Shown: piece after piece, positions 47,915 through 61,572 of the stretch | How positions within the stretch are numbered: position 1 is the stretch's first letter | Layout: each line of letters begins with the position of its first letter | Source: Athripsodes cinereus | Taxonomy: Eukaryota > Arthropoda > Insecta > Trichoptera > Leptoceridae | Assembly (NCBI GenBank): GCA_947579605.1 | Contig: OX388312.1 | Location: 744,001-808,000, forward strand | Reading direction: 5' to 3' | DNA: 64,000 nt | Program-made: the position numbers and the translations under genes | The notes under the pieces: model-generated | Told to the model about the DNA's origin: nothing | The model's input: only the letters and a program-made list of their open reading frames with translations | The model's database searches: none

Positions 47915-50900
47915 ATGGGCGAGTCAGTATCTAGTTATTTATTCGGCAGTTCTGAAACAGAAACAAAGATGGAATGTATTTGTAAACCTTTGAGAGTGTT
48001 GGAATTACTCACCACTTTGGTGGACAGAAATTCAGCAGATTTACAGAAGAAGTTAAATTTATATGTAAGCGTAGTAACGTGTTTTTATTTACATTTGAAA
48101 TGTGTTAATTGAAATTAAAAAAAAAAAAGTCAATTTTGAAGCTAGAGAGGTTTTAATAGGCACACAGATTGTACAATATTTGTTTTAATGTATTTTTGTT
48201 TAACTGCAAGTATTTATCAGACGTATTATTTTTTCATAATTTTCACGAACAGAAAATTATTTCTCTAGGTTTGAGTTAAGTGTTGTATTTACGAAAGAAA
48301 ATGCGTTTAATATCAGTGTGTTGTATTTTTTTTTTAAATTGGTCTAATGGACAAATTGTGTTTAGTTTCAGGAGCATACCAAGTGTGAAGTTTGTTTCAT
48401 AATGACCCTCCTGGAAGAGACAGAGGAGGTTGTAGTTTCCACTGTCGGAGATTCGGCCCTGGAGACTACAGTAAGACTTTCTGTGAGTACCAAGTTACTT
48501 AATTTTTTTTATTTGCACCTTGGGACATTTTCTGGGTCAGTTGAGAGATATCACTTTCATAATTCAATAAATTAACAAATTTTTATGGTAAACATTTGTC
48601 TATTTATATTATCTTTGTACCTGTCTTCTTATTTATGTCCTCAATAAAATTTATTATGATTATATAAAAGGAATGGTTGGTATTTAAATTTTCATCACAA
48701 TTTACATTTATCTATTGTATGCATTATACAACATGTAAGTACCTAATAATAATAAATGAGTCATTTTGTGGAAAATTTCTGAATTTTACACACCAATTGG
48801 TGCAGGTTTCTTCTAATCACATGATGTTATTCTGATGATAGTATTTATTTTTATAAGAACACAGTTATTATTTCACTTAAATTTATTGAGAGAAACCTCC
48901 AGTACTTTCACACTGTGAATGTAGAGACTCTAGAATTATGAAATTATTCTGTTGATGTCTTGTAATAATCTTGTAATAATTTCTTTATTTCAATAATGCT
49001 AAATTTTTGGGTTGTCACATGAGCTGTTTTGAATATGTAACAAAGTATTATTGTGTTTGTATCAATACTCTAGTGGTGGAGCTGTATGAATAATAATGGC
49101 ATTGTTTATTAAAATAATAAAGGAAAATAAATAGCTTCTCTGCTATATTCATATTCCAAGTATTTGTCTATGTCCTGTTTAGATACATAATTAAGTTGGG
49201 TAAAAACATTTGAATGTGAAATTCCCAAAGAAATTACTTGTTTATGAGTAGGTTGTAAAAAATATGAGATATTCTAACTTATATTGGAGGGTCTATGGAG
49301 GAGTAATATACAACATGTCTCCACATAATGTAGGGCTTGCCAAACTTTTATTAGGAAGTACCCTGTTTAACCTAAAATGTGACCTTAGTGGACTAATTAG
49401 AAAACATAAGAAAGTCGTATATCACAAATGATCTAAATTACAATTTTGCATACTTATTTTTATTTATTTATTTATTCATTCTATACTTAATTACATACAA
49501 TTTCATAGTAGCTATAGATTCAAATTAAATACAATCAATATACAGAGGGCGAGTTTATCACAAAGGCGCATATTTGTTTTATAGTTTATTCATACCACCA
49601 TGGCATTACCCAGCAGTGGGGTAATCAGCAGACAAACAAGTTTGTCCTAAGTTTTATGTATTTTATTTTTACAAATGTTTATTATTAATACAGACATTCA
49701 TCTACAATTCAACAAGTTATAAGGTATGCATCAGTCATTCTGAATATGAATTTTTTATTGCCTTAAGAATCTGTGTATTTATTGCATTAGGTTGTCTACT
49801 GGCTACCCAACTTTAGTATGAATCTTGTGTGTATAATTTTAAATGGGCTAATTAATATTTTTTAAAGATATTTATAAGGTAGTACCTAACTTTGAATCCA
49901 GCACCTGGCAAATAATTGGTCTCGCACTCCTTTTCCTAAGTTTTCCAGTGTCCTGTTAAGGGCAGGTGTTCGAAAAAAATAAAGACATTTACATCTTAAA
50001 TTCAGTGATGAGGTTTGCCACCCCTCCTGAATGTCTCGATTTATTGTTAGCACAGAGAGGGCAGCTGAATGTTAATTGCACACAGCTGGTCTGCTGGTTA
50101 CCCCACGTGTGGAATATGCTGTGATGGTATAGTAGTGTATTAGTAATATTCGTAGAATAGAATTAAATTAAAAAATAAACTTTGTGCCAGATTTAAAACA
50201 AACAGCAGGCTGGATTATCCATTGTCTCTAGTTTGGTAACCCCTGACCTAAAACATAAAGGAATAGCTAAAGATAGAAGAAAATAATAAAGGGTAGTGAC
50301 TTTATTTCCTGTGGAAAGGTGTGAGCGGGAGGGTAAGGGGGTTTAGGAGTCGAGATGTACTACATAATAATAGGCTACCACAATGAAATGAAACTATTTG
50401 GTTGGTGGTATTATTTCACATGTATATTGTATTATATTATTTTTATTATTCTGTTCCACGTTCAGATATTATGTTTTTGTCAATATATATGTATATATGT
50501 AAAATATGAAGGGTAAAGGTCAACAAGAGATTCTTCTACGAAATTAATTGTATTGTGTTATGCAAAAATGTTTCAAGCCACAACAAATGAGATTATCAAA
50601 ATGTATTGTGTGTTTGAGTTAGCACTAACACTTGTATGGGCAGATATTCGTAAAAATCTATGGAATATGAAAATCTTTTTTTTTTTTTTATTTATTTCAT
50701 CTTTCGGAATGATTACAGCAGAATTTGTCGTATGTAAAAAAATTGTGCTTTAGACATTTTCAATTCAGTGATGAAGTATGCTAGCATCCTGAATGTCATA
50801 TTTGTGTTGGTATGGAGAAGAGAACATGTATGTTTATTACGTGCAATTGTGAGCCAAATTCAACATTTTTTAAAAATTAATTTTATTAATCGTACATTAA

Positions 50901-53900
50901 ATATTTACTTGCACGCATCAAACACAATTATACACTTTTTTTTATAACTATCTATTTTACCTTCAAAATTGTTCAAAGCTCGTCCTTTGAGGGAGTCCAC
51001 TGGTCAACTCACTGGTGAGAGATGTCGTGATGGTTAAGAAGAAGAATATGAAAAGATTGTGTGGGTCGTGAGTTACCATTTAACGGTATTATAGAGGATT
51101 GGTTAGTTTTGGCCGCTCAATTATTTTACCAAAGCAAGAATATTTTTTTTTATTTGAATTGTGATATTAACTCATTTCTTTCTACTTTGCGGTTTGATGC
51201 ATTGTTGAGTAACACACTCAAATTATTGAGTTTTTAATGTATTATTTTTATCACAGGTCTAAAACTTGTTGTAATACACCCAGGTGTACAAATGATATTG
51301 CAAAAGTTGAATTACTTTTGTCTGCCATTTTATTATGTATTGTCTTCCATTTTGCGTTACAAAAAAATCTGTATTTAAGTTGACAACAATATGAATACTT
51401 GTTATATAAATATCTGACCTTTTGAGATTGGCAATTAGATGATTGAATCTCAAGTATCTTTTTGTTTTGTATTTCTTTTCCTGCGTAACTCGGAACTACT
51501 CCTTTTATTTAATATTATAAAAAAAATTTCAAAGACTTGTATCGATATTTTAAATACAGTCGATTCCGCTTAATTGGGACACATTGGGACTTGGGTATTT
51601 TGTCCCAATTAATGCATATTTTTTTCTTTTGTAATATAAATCATTATATGAATTACAAATATGTTATATAAACTTTTAAGTAAAATAATATATTCATCAC
51701 ACCAATTAGCTGTGAGACAACGCATCACATGTACTAAATTCTTTGTACATATTTTTTCTTGAGAATATGTGCAATATAATATGTGCTTTGATCTTAAATT
51801 TACTGTCCCAATTAAGCGGAATGTTGTCCCAATCAAACATAAATTTACTATTGGTTTCTTGGTTTGGTTTCTGTTCTTTGAGATTTGTCCCAAATAAGCG
51901 GCTGTCCCAATTAAGCGGTGTCCCAATTAAACGGAATCGACTGTATTAATATTTTGCTTAGAACAATTCTGTTTTCTCTTTTATAAAAACTTATTCACAT
52001 GTCCACGATTGACTATAAATATTATTGTGTGTATAATGTGTATAATGTAATGTTTTATATGATCAATGGTTATAGGTGTGTGATATTTATCTGTTTATTT
52101 TGTATCTACTAGTATACATATTATTGGTATACAAAGAAACCTACCAAGTCTATAAATGTAATTTGAACACAAAGTGATCACTTATGACCCAATTCATAAG
52201 TGTTGGGATGCCTTTTTCACTTCATCCGAATTTATTTTACTCAATATTGTTGCATTGTGTGAACATGATTCTCTGAGTAGATTGAATCACATAATAAAAT
52301 GAATAATATTTATTATTATTGTGTAGTGTTACTATAGAGTATAACGAACGCATGACCGGTTTTGCAGACTCCGAGTTCCCATCATCAGGTGCTGATCTAT
52401 ACTGAATAAAATAAATATGAAATCTTAGTAGTTGGTTGGGTCATGTTGGTTTCAGGGATGGAGTTCTTGGAATATCTATCTTAAGCAGCCCGAAACAACT
52501 TCTCGATATTCCTTATTCCGGTCTACGCATGACTATATCCACATATGGAAACTGAGTGATCAAATTGAAAAGGTGTGAATACGTCAAAAAAGTGGACTTA
52601 GTTGGTTTTCCATTTATACCAATGATATTTACTGAATGTAACTGTTGTATTGCTTAGGACAAATTAAGTCAGTTGATTAATTATTGCTGTCTCCAGAGGC
52701 GATTGTAGTCTGGGTCATTGCCTGGGGCTATTTTATTTTTATATAAATCTATCTATCTATGTTATGACATAGTTCTGTCTATATCTACCAACCTCAATAT
52801 CTGCTAAAACACGACGGGCAGCAAAAGTTCTATGTTTGATTTCTATTTTTTTTAAGACATTCAGGATGGGTTGTAAGCCTCATCACTGGATTGAAGATGT
52901 TAAATGTTTTACTTATATATTATGTGATGTTTTACAAATCCCTGCTTTTTTCCCAAAAAAATTTTAAAAAGTTTGGGAGACCTCTTTTGTTTGTGCAGGC
53001 TCTATAGATTTCCACATTTACATGGATACACATATCCCGTTATGCTGCTTCTCTTGCGGAGTGGACAAAGAGGATCGAATACCACTTTTATTAGTCAAAC
53101 ATTTTATAAAAAAAACATTAATCATATCAGTCAAAAAACAAACATCAAACAATACATTTATAGAACTCGGACAAAAACACCGTATGTGACTAAATCGTTA
53201 AAACAAAAAGTCCTAAACGATTTATATTTTTTTGGCACTGTGAGGATATTCTGCGACTACCTCTGAACATTTACATAATTTTGATAACAATAACTGTCAC
53301 TGCTACAATAAATTTATTACAAAGCAATTGTTATATGTCTTATAATGAAATATATTGTTATTAATATTTAAGTTCTGTTGCATATAAATCATCTTTGTTG
53401 TGTTTATGATTTGTGACAGAAATTTATTTTTAATCATTGTATGGAAATGAAACATTGAGATGGCGACATTATATTATTGTTATACATTTTTGTGTACCTA
53501 CTCTTGATATCCTCAAACTGTTTTGATGAAAGCAATGGAGTTTTATAAACTTATTGTGTAGGTAAAATACACACTATTGTTCATGGATATTATTAAATTT
53601 CTCAATATGTTTATTTTTATTATGAGTCAAAAACTTTGCTAGTACCACTAAATAAATATTCTACACCTGACCAAGATTTCTATAGAGATCCTGTCATTAT
53701 TTGACTGATAAACTGATATTGTTGATGGTCCTATTAAAACTGATCGTCAAATATTGTGATTGAAAATGAGTGCATCTAGATAGTAGTATGTGAACGTCGA
53801 TCACCAATCTTCAATCATTCGGTGAACTTTCGCAGCAATTGCCGAAGAAATACTTGGAGAGCATGACGTTAGCACAAATATTTCTCCGACGAATGCTCCA

Positions 53901-56900
53901 AAAGTTCACCGAATGATTGAAAATTGGTGATTGACGTTTGTATCCTATTATCTGGACGCACCCAATGACAGCATCACTTTCGAAGCCTTATTTAAGTATT
54001 TATTATATTATGAGGTATGGTATGCACCGCGACCTATAAGATCTATTGTACTCCCCCTACTTAGCTTTCCCGGTGTTACCAGTCAAAGCAAACCCTCAAG
54101 TCCTAGACATTTTATGAAGTCCAGGATCCTGAGGGGGTCCAAGGTGTGGAGAGACTCCACTTCTACCCAGTGCCTGCCTAGGGTTTTGTTTCTTGCGAAT
54201 CCCACAGCATTGCAGTCCGCCAAGAGATGTCGAGGAGTCTCGGCCTCTTCTTCGCAAAATCTACAGGTGCCATCTCTTCAAGTCCCAGTTTGCGTAGGTG
54301 TTCCCCGAGTCTGCAGTGACCCGTTAGGAAGCCTGTTATTGCCTTGAGACTTGTTTTACTTAGGTTAGTGCAAGTCTTGGCCCTTTTGGAGTTATATCCT
54401 CCGAGCAGTTCCTTGGCTTTCCTAAGCCTAGGGAGATTCTTCCATAGTTCGTTTCTTTCTTGTCTCCCTTTCTTTTTAATTTCCTCTTGGAAGAACGTAT
54501 GTCCCAAACCATTTCGAAGCCTTAGTCATCTGTAGAATATTTTTTATAGTGTTATTAGTAAAGTTTTTGACTATAAATATTCATTATAATGTTTAAATAC
54601 TACCACAGCGTTACCGCCAAGTCAATAAGTAATACGTTTTGATACACAAACCCAAAGATGTTGACCAAAAGGTCTAACTATTCACAAATGAAACGTTTCT
54701 AGAGAATCCCATAGTAATAATTAACAAATTTATGCTTGTTTTTATTCTGCTAATTTGTCAAGAAGGTCATAAAGTCAAATGACTTAACTAAATAATTACT
54801 TCTCAGGACTATTAAGACTGTTATAATAATAGAATGGAAACTTGTAATAGACAATGAGCATAGCAATTATAGACTTCTGAATAATATTATGTTCTATTAC
54901 ACGGCTATTAAATGAAATTACCTAAATTGTGAAATTACAAAATAGTTAAGAGAATGATTATATTTACTTAACTTTAACTAAAATTATGGAAATAAAAATG
55001 AGTACATAGATCCTTAGGTTAAATTTTCCGTAACTAATTAAACTTGTAAAAAATAATTTTAATTTTTGTTACTATTATACAGCAAACAAACAAACATGCA
55101 ATCCATCATCTCCGTACCAACAAAAAGTAAAAACATTCAGATTAGGTGGCAAACTCATCGCTGATTTTCGTGCATGTTTGTTAACCAAATTATTAATATG
55201 CCAATATTAAAAATTTGGTTAACAAACTAAAATATATTAATTGAACAGGACTGATTTAAATAAATTACAGATTGCACAGAACAGGGCCATGAGAACTATT
55301 TTGGGATGTAATAGGTGTGCTAGAATTAATGATATGTTGTCAAGATTAAAATTTTTAAATATTAGAAGGATGTTATGCTTGAATGTTTTTGTCCTAATTT
55401 ATAAGATTAAAAATAAAATGGTGCCACGATACCTGTTGAATAGTGTTAGATATAATTTTGAAATACATGAATACCCCACGAGAGGACGTGACTTGTTCAG
55501 AATAAAGGTGCCGAGACGTGCGAGTACAGAGAGAAGTCTCTTCTACAGAGGCTTCAGACTCTTCAACGATTTGCCGTCACATATAAGATCTGCGCCGAAT
55601 GTACCGACCTTTCGTGGTGGGTGCATAAAATTTTTGTTAGAAAAAAATAATTTTGATGATTGGGTATCGTGACACCCTGTATGAATGTAATGTATGAATG
55701 TTGGGAATGGAAGGCGACTGAGCGAGTGTATTGTTGTAAGTTTAGTAAGTAAGTTAGACTAAAATTTATGTTTGTTATAAGTTATTTTTAAGGTATAATT
55801 ATAACTTTATAAAATTTAATAAATAAATAAATAAATAAATTGGGTCCCTGGGAATCCCAGTAAGGAATAGGTCAGCTACTTTCTTTCTGTAATTTTGAAT
55901 TGTGGGAGATGCCGTGATGGTACGACTTCTTCCAACTACTCTGGACATCCCATGAATATTTCTTCTCGACCAAAAAATATAAAGATAGTTTCCATTGAAC
56001 ATACATAGCTTCTTTTCTTGGTTTATCGAATCATGACTATTTATAGAGTGAATTATCTTGTAATATTTTGCACTGTTTTGTCAATCAGGTGACAGATAAG
56101 ATGGTGTCGGATGTGCTGAACAAGAAGGAGCCTCTCAACACTAGGGTCTCTCAGCTGGATTGCGAATTCCTGGAACATCTCGATACTGAGGTAAGTAAAA
56201 CAATGCCGCATAATATTACTTAAGAAAATCTTCACATTAAGCAATAGCTTGTATAGAAAAAGAAAATCGCCTCCTGTTGTAGGAGAAAAGGACGCCACAA
56301 ACAAAGTGAGTTGAGTCAGGTCAAACGGCTATGTGGTCATACAGAAATGTACTAAATAGTCTCAGCGGGAATGGATCCCAGTCCCCGCAGTAGATCCCAT
56401 TTGCCATTCCAGGACTTGACTCAACTTGCCAGCTGAAATAGTTCCTCCACACTTGTGATTCGCCTTCCCACACTATGCCAGCCTTCTATAGTGCTTTTTA
56501 TGATCAGATGCAGCAGATTATATTTGCCACCACGCAGAATGTATTTCAAATAAGCTGAATTTATTTTTTTAATCACTGACAACAATTCATTTTAGAGTGT
56601 TGTTTCTCTGTAAGACTTTTAACCAATAATAATACACACTTATAATAATTATTTGGGTTGCATAGCATATTGACATTATCAGTTCTCTACCGTGTTAACA
56701 AACATGTTAACAACTACATACACTACTCTATGTTATGTTATATTATGTTATCACTGCTGTGTAATATAGTGTGGTGTAATGGTGTATTATCATAAAAATA
56801 AATCAAGGCATATACCCATCATTGACAATATATCTACATCTACAGTGGGTAGGTTTGGTTGGTGCAAACATATAAATGGTGAATTACAATCCATTGGATT

Positions 56901-57710
56901 GGTCTGAGTTTAGATTTTCTTCTCCACCCCTCCCTATTTTCAGCTAGTCTCTTTAGTTTTACATATTGCCACAGTTCATGTCCTTCAGTTGGTCCATATA
57001 GATGTCTCTTGGTCGGTCTCTACCATTTCTGCCTTTGTTTGCCCTCCGCGATGGAAACGCGATTGCATCTCCACCGCATTTATTCCACTAAATTGTAACC
57101 GTTACATTTCCCCTTGAATACTCCTGTCAGAAACAAAACCTTTCAATTTAGTCGCTTCTTCACAAAAATGGTGTATTGTGAAAAGCAGTCATCCAGGACA
57201 TAAGAAACCTTGTGGTCAAAAGAGCAGTGCTCTATCTTAACAGTAAAAGAGAGAAACTAAAATCTAATGTTGGGTAGGAAAATATTAGGGGTGATCCTTA
57301 TAATGACTGGGCTCCAGTCGTAAATTTCCATATTTCTGACATTGTAATAGACATCACTGACCCATTTACTAAATATAATCTCACGCGTGTTTGCGTTTAC
57401 TTTGAGCTATTCTAGTTCACACAATGTTTATTTTCTTATGCGAAATATCAAATGGATTCTCCACATCATTAGTATTATTGGCTAACTATTGAGCTCTATA
57501 TCAGCTGTTGGTACTCCCACTTCTGTTTGTGTTCATAAAACAAAATGAACTTATGAATTGATTAATTGTGTCGGTGCACACGTATTGGAATTCCATAATT
57601 ATGTAATTTGAAACAAGTGTTTCTTTCTACTATAGATTATTGATTCCGAGAGAGACGTCTTAATTACGCGTGATCACGCGTATCTATTGGGACTAAATAT
57701 TGCCAATCCA
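47915..57710 (+). CDS. unrecognised protein, first five exons (3' end off the window)
   Basis: Exons 47915-48064, 48372-48482, 52456-52572, 56089-56190 and 57636-57710 are all phase 0 with GT-AG ends, giving 185 codons so far. The start MGESVSSYLFGSSETETK lacks a signal peptide. Then come KPLRVLELLTTLVDRNSADL, a CEVCFIMTLLEETEEVVV stretch, WSSWNIYLKQPETTSRYSLF, a segment with MVSDVLNKKEPLNTRV, and IIDSERDVLITRDHAYLLGL. Composition suggests a soluble, mostly helical protein. I do not recognise the family. The fifth exon is the least certain, as it is short. Introns of about 4 kb and 3.5 kb are full of transposon remnants. The open donor GTATGC at 57711 implies more exons beyond 64000 or hidden in the last 6 kb. 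Confidence 0.6.
48483..52455. other. large intron of the unrecognised gene
   Basis: It holds an inverted LINE tail (about 49452-49590) and two copies of the dispersed words CAATTCAGTGATGA...CCTGAATGTC (about 50000 and 50760), which recur inverted near 52857 and in other introns. It also holds CCCCACGTGTGGAATATGC (about 50095) and a pogo-like element at 51557. No other exon was found. Confidence 0.45.
51557..51943. mobile_element. short pogo-like MITE
   Basis: The ends CAGTCGATTCCGCTTAATTG and CAGTCGATTCCGTTTAATTG (complement of the right end) are followed by GGACA. TA flanks both sides (51555-51556 and 51944-51945). TGTCCCAATTAAGCGG is repeated several times internally. Confidence 0.85.
53768..53963. 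mobile_element. fold-back MITE, AAT-flanked family, copy 2
   Basis: It shares with 8548-8769 the termini (GAGTGCATCTAGATAGTAG here, GTCCAGATAATAGGATAC on the complement), the central AGAAATA...TATTTCTCC blocks and the AAT flanks (53765-53767 and 53964-53966). It lies directly beside a LINE fragment. Confidence 0.72.
54037..54507 (-). pseudogene. LINE ORF2 C-terminus (RNase H tail and CCHC motif), frameshifted
   Basis: On the minus strand, KTSLKAITGFLTGHCRLGEH then LRKLGLEE shifts frame into CRFCEEEAETPRHLLADC and LGRHWVEVESL. This is the end of the RNase H-like region and the C-terminal zinc knuckle of I/R1-type non-LTR elements. The tail ends LGLEGLL and a stop. One frameshift near 54270 disables it. 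Confidence 0.75.
55176..55227. repeat. small inverted repeat
   Basis: GTTTGTTAACCAAATT is followed 20 bases later by its perfect complement AATTTGGTTAACAAAC. It lies just upstream of the LINE ORF remnant. Function unknown. Confidence 0.6.
55241..55842 (+). pseudogene. 5'-truncated LINE, C-terminus and tail
   Basis: An open frame (55241-55672, 143 codons) reads LNKLQIAQNRAMRTILGC, LSRLKFLNIRRMLCLNVFVL, VPRYLLNSVRYNFEIHEY and ends FDDWVS. This is the domain after the reverse transcriptase in CR1/Jockey-type elements. An (AAAT)n tail follows at about 55815-55842. The catalytic part is absent. Confidence 0.75.
56870..57060 (-). pseudogene. short LINE C-terminal fragment
   Basis: The minus strand reads KGRNGRDRPRDIYMDQLKDM, then after a frame change LKRLAENREGWRRK, a common LINE ORF2 end. 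It is intronic in the unrecognised gene. Confidence 0.55.
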
Positions 57711-58838
57711 GTATGCATCGACAGTTATCGCCTTGTCATTATGTCAGCCATTCTTAAGTCATCCTTTTTAGAAATAAGGCAAAACAATTATCTCTTCTGC
57801 TAATATAATTAAAACTAACACTATTTAATACAATTAAACTTACACAATGTAATGCTATTAAAACTAATGCAATTAAAAAAGTTAAACAAAGACATTGAGT
57901 GTGGAAACCCAGATCACATTATTAAAGCACTGGTATTAATTAAAACTGTATTTTTAATTGTATTAATTGATTGGAGTTTTACAAAATAAATGCCTATAAA
58001 ACAATTCAAATTCAAATAATTATGTTTATCAAGGAATAAATATAAATTTTTGACAATAATAATTTTCTTTATATGTATATCCTCAGTGGATCCATAAAAC
58101 CTCCCATGTGTGAATTTTTTCCAATATGAAATATTGATAACAAATTATTGATCTTGTTGTACCACATCTACTGATGAAATAATCTATATCGTCGTTGCAT
58201 ATTCAAAAAGGGACATGTGAATTCATAAATGTTTTGACATTTCTAGAATAAACTGCTTATAATGACATCATAACTATTTAATAAAGTGATTCTTAGTATC
58301 AAATATTAAAATTCAATACTTTAAGAATAATATCACATGCCAATAAAAAATCCAAACTACAATTTCAATGCCTTAATGAACAGTTTTAAAAGAGTATGAC
58401 TAAATAAAAATGTCTCTTTTTGACATGCAACGAGGTTATGCTAAGATAACTACGGGAAAAGTTGTTGAGAGAAATTCAATCTCTTACGTGTTGCTTTTCT
58501 TTGGATAATTCGTGAAAACTCACATGTTAACTTTTCTAATCATGCCTAGAAATTCAATATAATAAACAATTTCTAAGACATGTTTTTTTTTTACCTCTAA
58601 AATCTTTATAAATGCACCTAAGAGGTTTTACGAATCCACCGACGATATGTCTACTACTTCTAGGGAAGCCCCACTTATGTTGGTTGCTTTCTGCCAAAAT
58701 TTGCTTACTAAGCAATTGTTTCTTCTTTACGTTGACTTTAGGTACTAGTGCATATTAGCAGAATACAGTAGTTAGTTTTCACTGCTAAAGTATAACGTTA
58801 CATAGACATATATTATGTAATGTTTTATTGGTGTAGAG
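57711..58838. other. AT-rich intron or intergenic stretch
   Basis: Follows the last exon I can support. No further exon, transposon terminus or RNA gene was recognised. Confidence 0.4.
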
Positions 58839-60083
58839 CAGTGCTCCGCAACCTTTTCTCATCTACGGCACACCAAATTCTTCCTAGAATTCTGCGACAC
58901 ACCAAAAGCTAAAAATTTTTTAACTATATATATTTTTTGTTACTCTGAACTTTTTTATTTCAAAATTATTTTATTCTTTTTTTATTTCTGATCTTAACGA
59001 TTTTTTAAATTCAAAATATTATTTTTATTACTTGTTATTTAAAGACATTGATATTATATTTGTGTGTGTTTGTACATATTTTGACGTTACATATAAATTA
59101 TAATATTACTTTTACGAACTGACATCTCAATATTCAAACATATTTTGAACTACTCCAGATTAATCATTCCAATTGATCACACTCATCCATTGTCAACCTA
59201 TTTGAATAGGTATTAACTATGGATGAGTGTGATCAATTGGAATGATTAATCTGGAGTAGTTCAGAATATGTTTGACATCTACACTTCTAGTAAGTAAAAA
59301 ATCCAGTTCCCGACATCCAATTGTGTCAAAAAATTCATAACATAAATCTCAATATTATTTTTTGTTATTTTAATTATTATTTTTACTTGTTATTTTGATC
59401 ATTATTTTTTATTACTTTGAATTTGCTTGTTGTTATATTTATTTTGTGCTGTTAACATGTAAAAGGCAAAAGCCGTGAATGTGCTTAAATAAAAAATAAA
59501 ATAAATAAATATATGTATTTAATATTGATGCACAAAGCACACTACACTGTTTTCAATAGTTGGCACCAGGCGCCGGGAGACCATTGAAAAATTGTTTAGT
59601 TATCATAATTATTCTATACAATATTTTGTATAATAATTTGTCATTGTATTAAATACATAATTTATTTATTTATTTATTATTCAATTCACGGCAAACATTG
59701 CCATTTACAAGATATATACATATATAAACATACAAGCATATTAATTGATGTAAAGTAATTTGTATTTATAATCTAAGTGATAACAAAAAAAGCAACCAAA
59801 TTTTATCAATATAAACATCTATATTAAAACAAAAGTATAGGTAGGTATTATATATATAGACATTCAAAATAGTAGGTATCCATACGGAACAGTTCCACAA
59901 TACTGCAAATAATATTAAAAACAGAATGCAATATGTATATCTGAGCATCAGTAGGCAAGCACTTCTAACAACAACCAAGAGGAGCAAAACTGACCAATAC
60001 CAATAATGAAATTTTTTAAATACATTGTATTTGACCACGACACACCTGTATTCGGCTCATGGCACACGGGTTGCGAAGCACTG
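58839..60083. mobile_element. hAT element with nested palindrome and LINE tail
   Basis: The left end CAGTGCTCCGCAACCTTT and the right end complement CAGTGCTTCGCAACCCG, with further matching GGCACAC, are flanked by near-identical 8-bp repeats GTGTAGAG (58831-58838) and ATGTAGAG (60084-60091). Later insertions include the palindrome at 59134 and an (AAAT)n LINE tail at about 59460-59512. No transposase frame. Confidence 0.75.
59134..59275. repeat. short palindromic fold-back element
   Basis: TCAAACATATTTTGAACTAC...CACTCATCCAT pairs with its complement ending at 59275, around a loop containing GTCAACCTATTTGAATAGG. It shares its arms and about 70 bases of right flank (ACACTTCTAGTAAGTAAAAA...CATAACATAAAT) with the long palindrome at 63011. 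Confidence 0.8.
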
Positions 60084-60342
60084 ATGTAGAGTATATAGTA
60101 ACAAGGACGAGCCCCTTCACTTCATTAGTTTGATAATTTATTAACACTGCTATTCCATGTTGTATCTACAATGTGTGTTAGGAGTAAAACAACATACATA
60201 TTGTCTCTGTAAATAATAGCCTTCATTTATAAATCTGACACAGCAAAAGTATTACAATTACCTAAATGTATATAATGGAGGTTTATACTTGAAATTACAT
60301 AGGTACAATACATTTTAAAATTTTGTTACAAGAAAGGAAAAA

Positions 60343-61380
60343 ATGCAATGCAAGCCGCAATTTTTTTATGACGTTTATGGACCTAATGCAGTATCATTAA
60401 GAGTAGCACAAAGTTGGTTGAAGCGTTTTCAATCCGAGAATTTTGATGTCAAAGATGTATCTCGCTCTGGTCTCCCTGTTACGGATAAAATGGACGCTAT
60501 TTTTGAAAAAGTGGAGCAAGATCGGCATACCAGCAGTTAAAACATAGCTGAAGAACTGGGAATTGACCACAAAACAGTTTTGACCCGTTTGAAAAAAGCT
60601 GGGTACACAAAAAAGTTCGATATTTGGGTGCCACACGAGCTCACTGAAAGAAACCTAATGAACCGTGTACTCATTTGCGATTATTTATTGAGACATAATG
60701 AAACCGAACCGTTTTTGAAGAGGCTGATAACTGGTGATGAAAAGTGGATCACGTATGTCAAGAACATGTGAAAAAGGTTGTGGTCAAAGGTCAGTCAGGC
60801 TTCACAGACTGGGGCAAAACCTGGATTTACTCGCAATAAGAGGTGATGCGGTGTCTATGATGGGATTGGAAGGGCATTTTTTATTATGAGCTTTTACTGC
60901 CGGGCAGAACCATCGAATCGGATCTCTACTGCCAACAGCTGATGAGATTAAAGCAAGAAGTTGAGAAAAAACGGCCAGAATTGATTAATAGAAAGGGTGT
61001 GGTCTTTCATCACGATAACGCTGGACCATACACATCTTTAGCCACTCAGCAAAAATTAAGAGTTTGACTGGGAGGTGTTAATGCATCCGCCATATAGCCC
61101 TGACCTTGCACCTTCAGATTTCCACCTGTTTCGGTCTCTTCAGAATTCTTTAGGCAGTGTCAGGTTAACATCAAAAGAGGACTGCCAAAACTACTTGTTG
61201 CGGTTTTTTGATCAGAAGTCCCAAAATTTCTACAGCAATGGGATCATGTCTCTACCTACAAGATGGCAGAAAGTCTACGAACAAAATGGCATATATATAT
61301 TGTAATTAAATGTTAATTAACTTTGAAAAAAAATTGTCTTGAATTTTGATATAAAATGCGAAGAAACTTTTTCCCCAACC
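60343..61380 (+). pseudogene. mariner transposase, degenerate, with 3' terminal repeat
   Basis: Recognisable mariner blocks include NIAEELGIDHKTVLTRLKKA, WVPHELTERN, ITGDEKWITY (first catalytic Asp), HHDNAGPY (second Asp; the usual Arg-Pro-His is changed) and PYSPDLAPSD (third Asp), a DD34D layout. An in-frame stop follows HTSS at 60538, another follows YVKNM at 60769, and frameshifts lie between about 60770 and 61075. The N-terminus is short. The right terminus AAACTTTTTCCCCAACC ends at TA 61381-61382. No left terminal repeat was found, so the copy is 5'-truncated or decayed. Confidence 0.87.
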
Positions 61381-61572
61381 TATTATATAAAAAAAACAAC
61401 ATTTAAAGTCTTTATTTCAGGTCTTTCAAAACTAACGCAAAATTACAAACAAAATTACTTAACCAACTGTCAAAACAAAAATTCTAAATTCAAATAAATA
61501 AATTAAAGGAAATCACTCCCATGAGTAGGTAGGTGGTTTTCTTTACATGTATCTAGTCGGCTTATAAAACTA

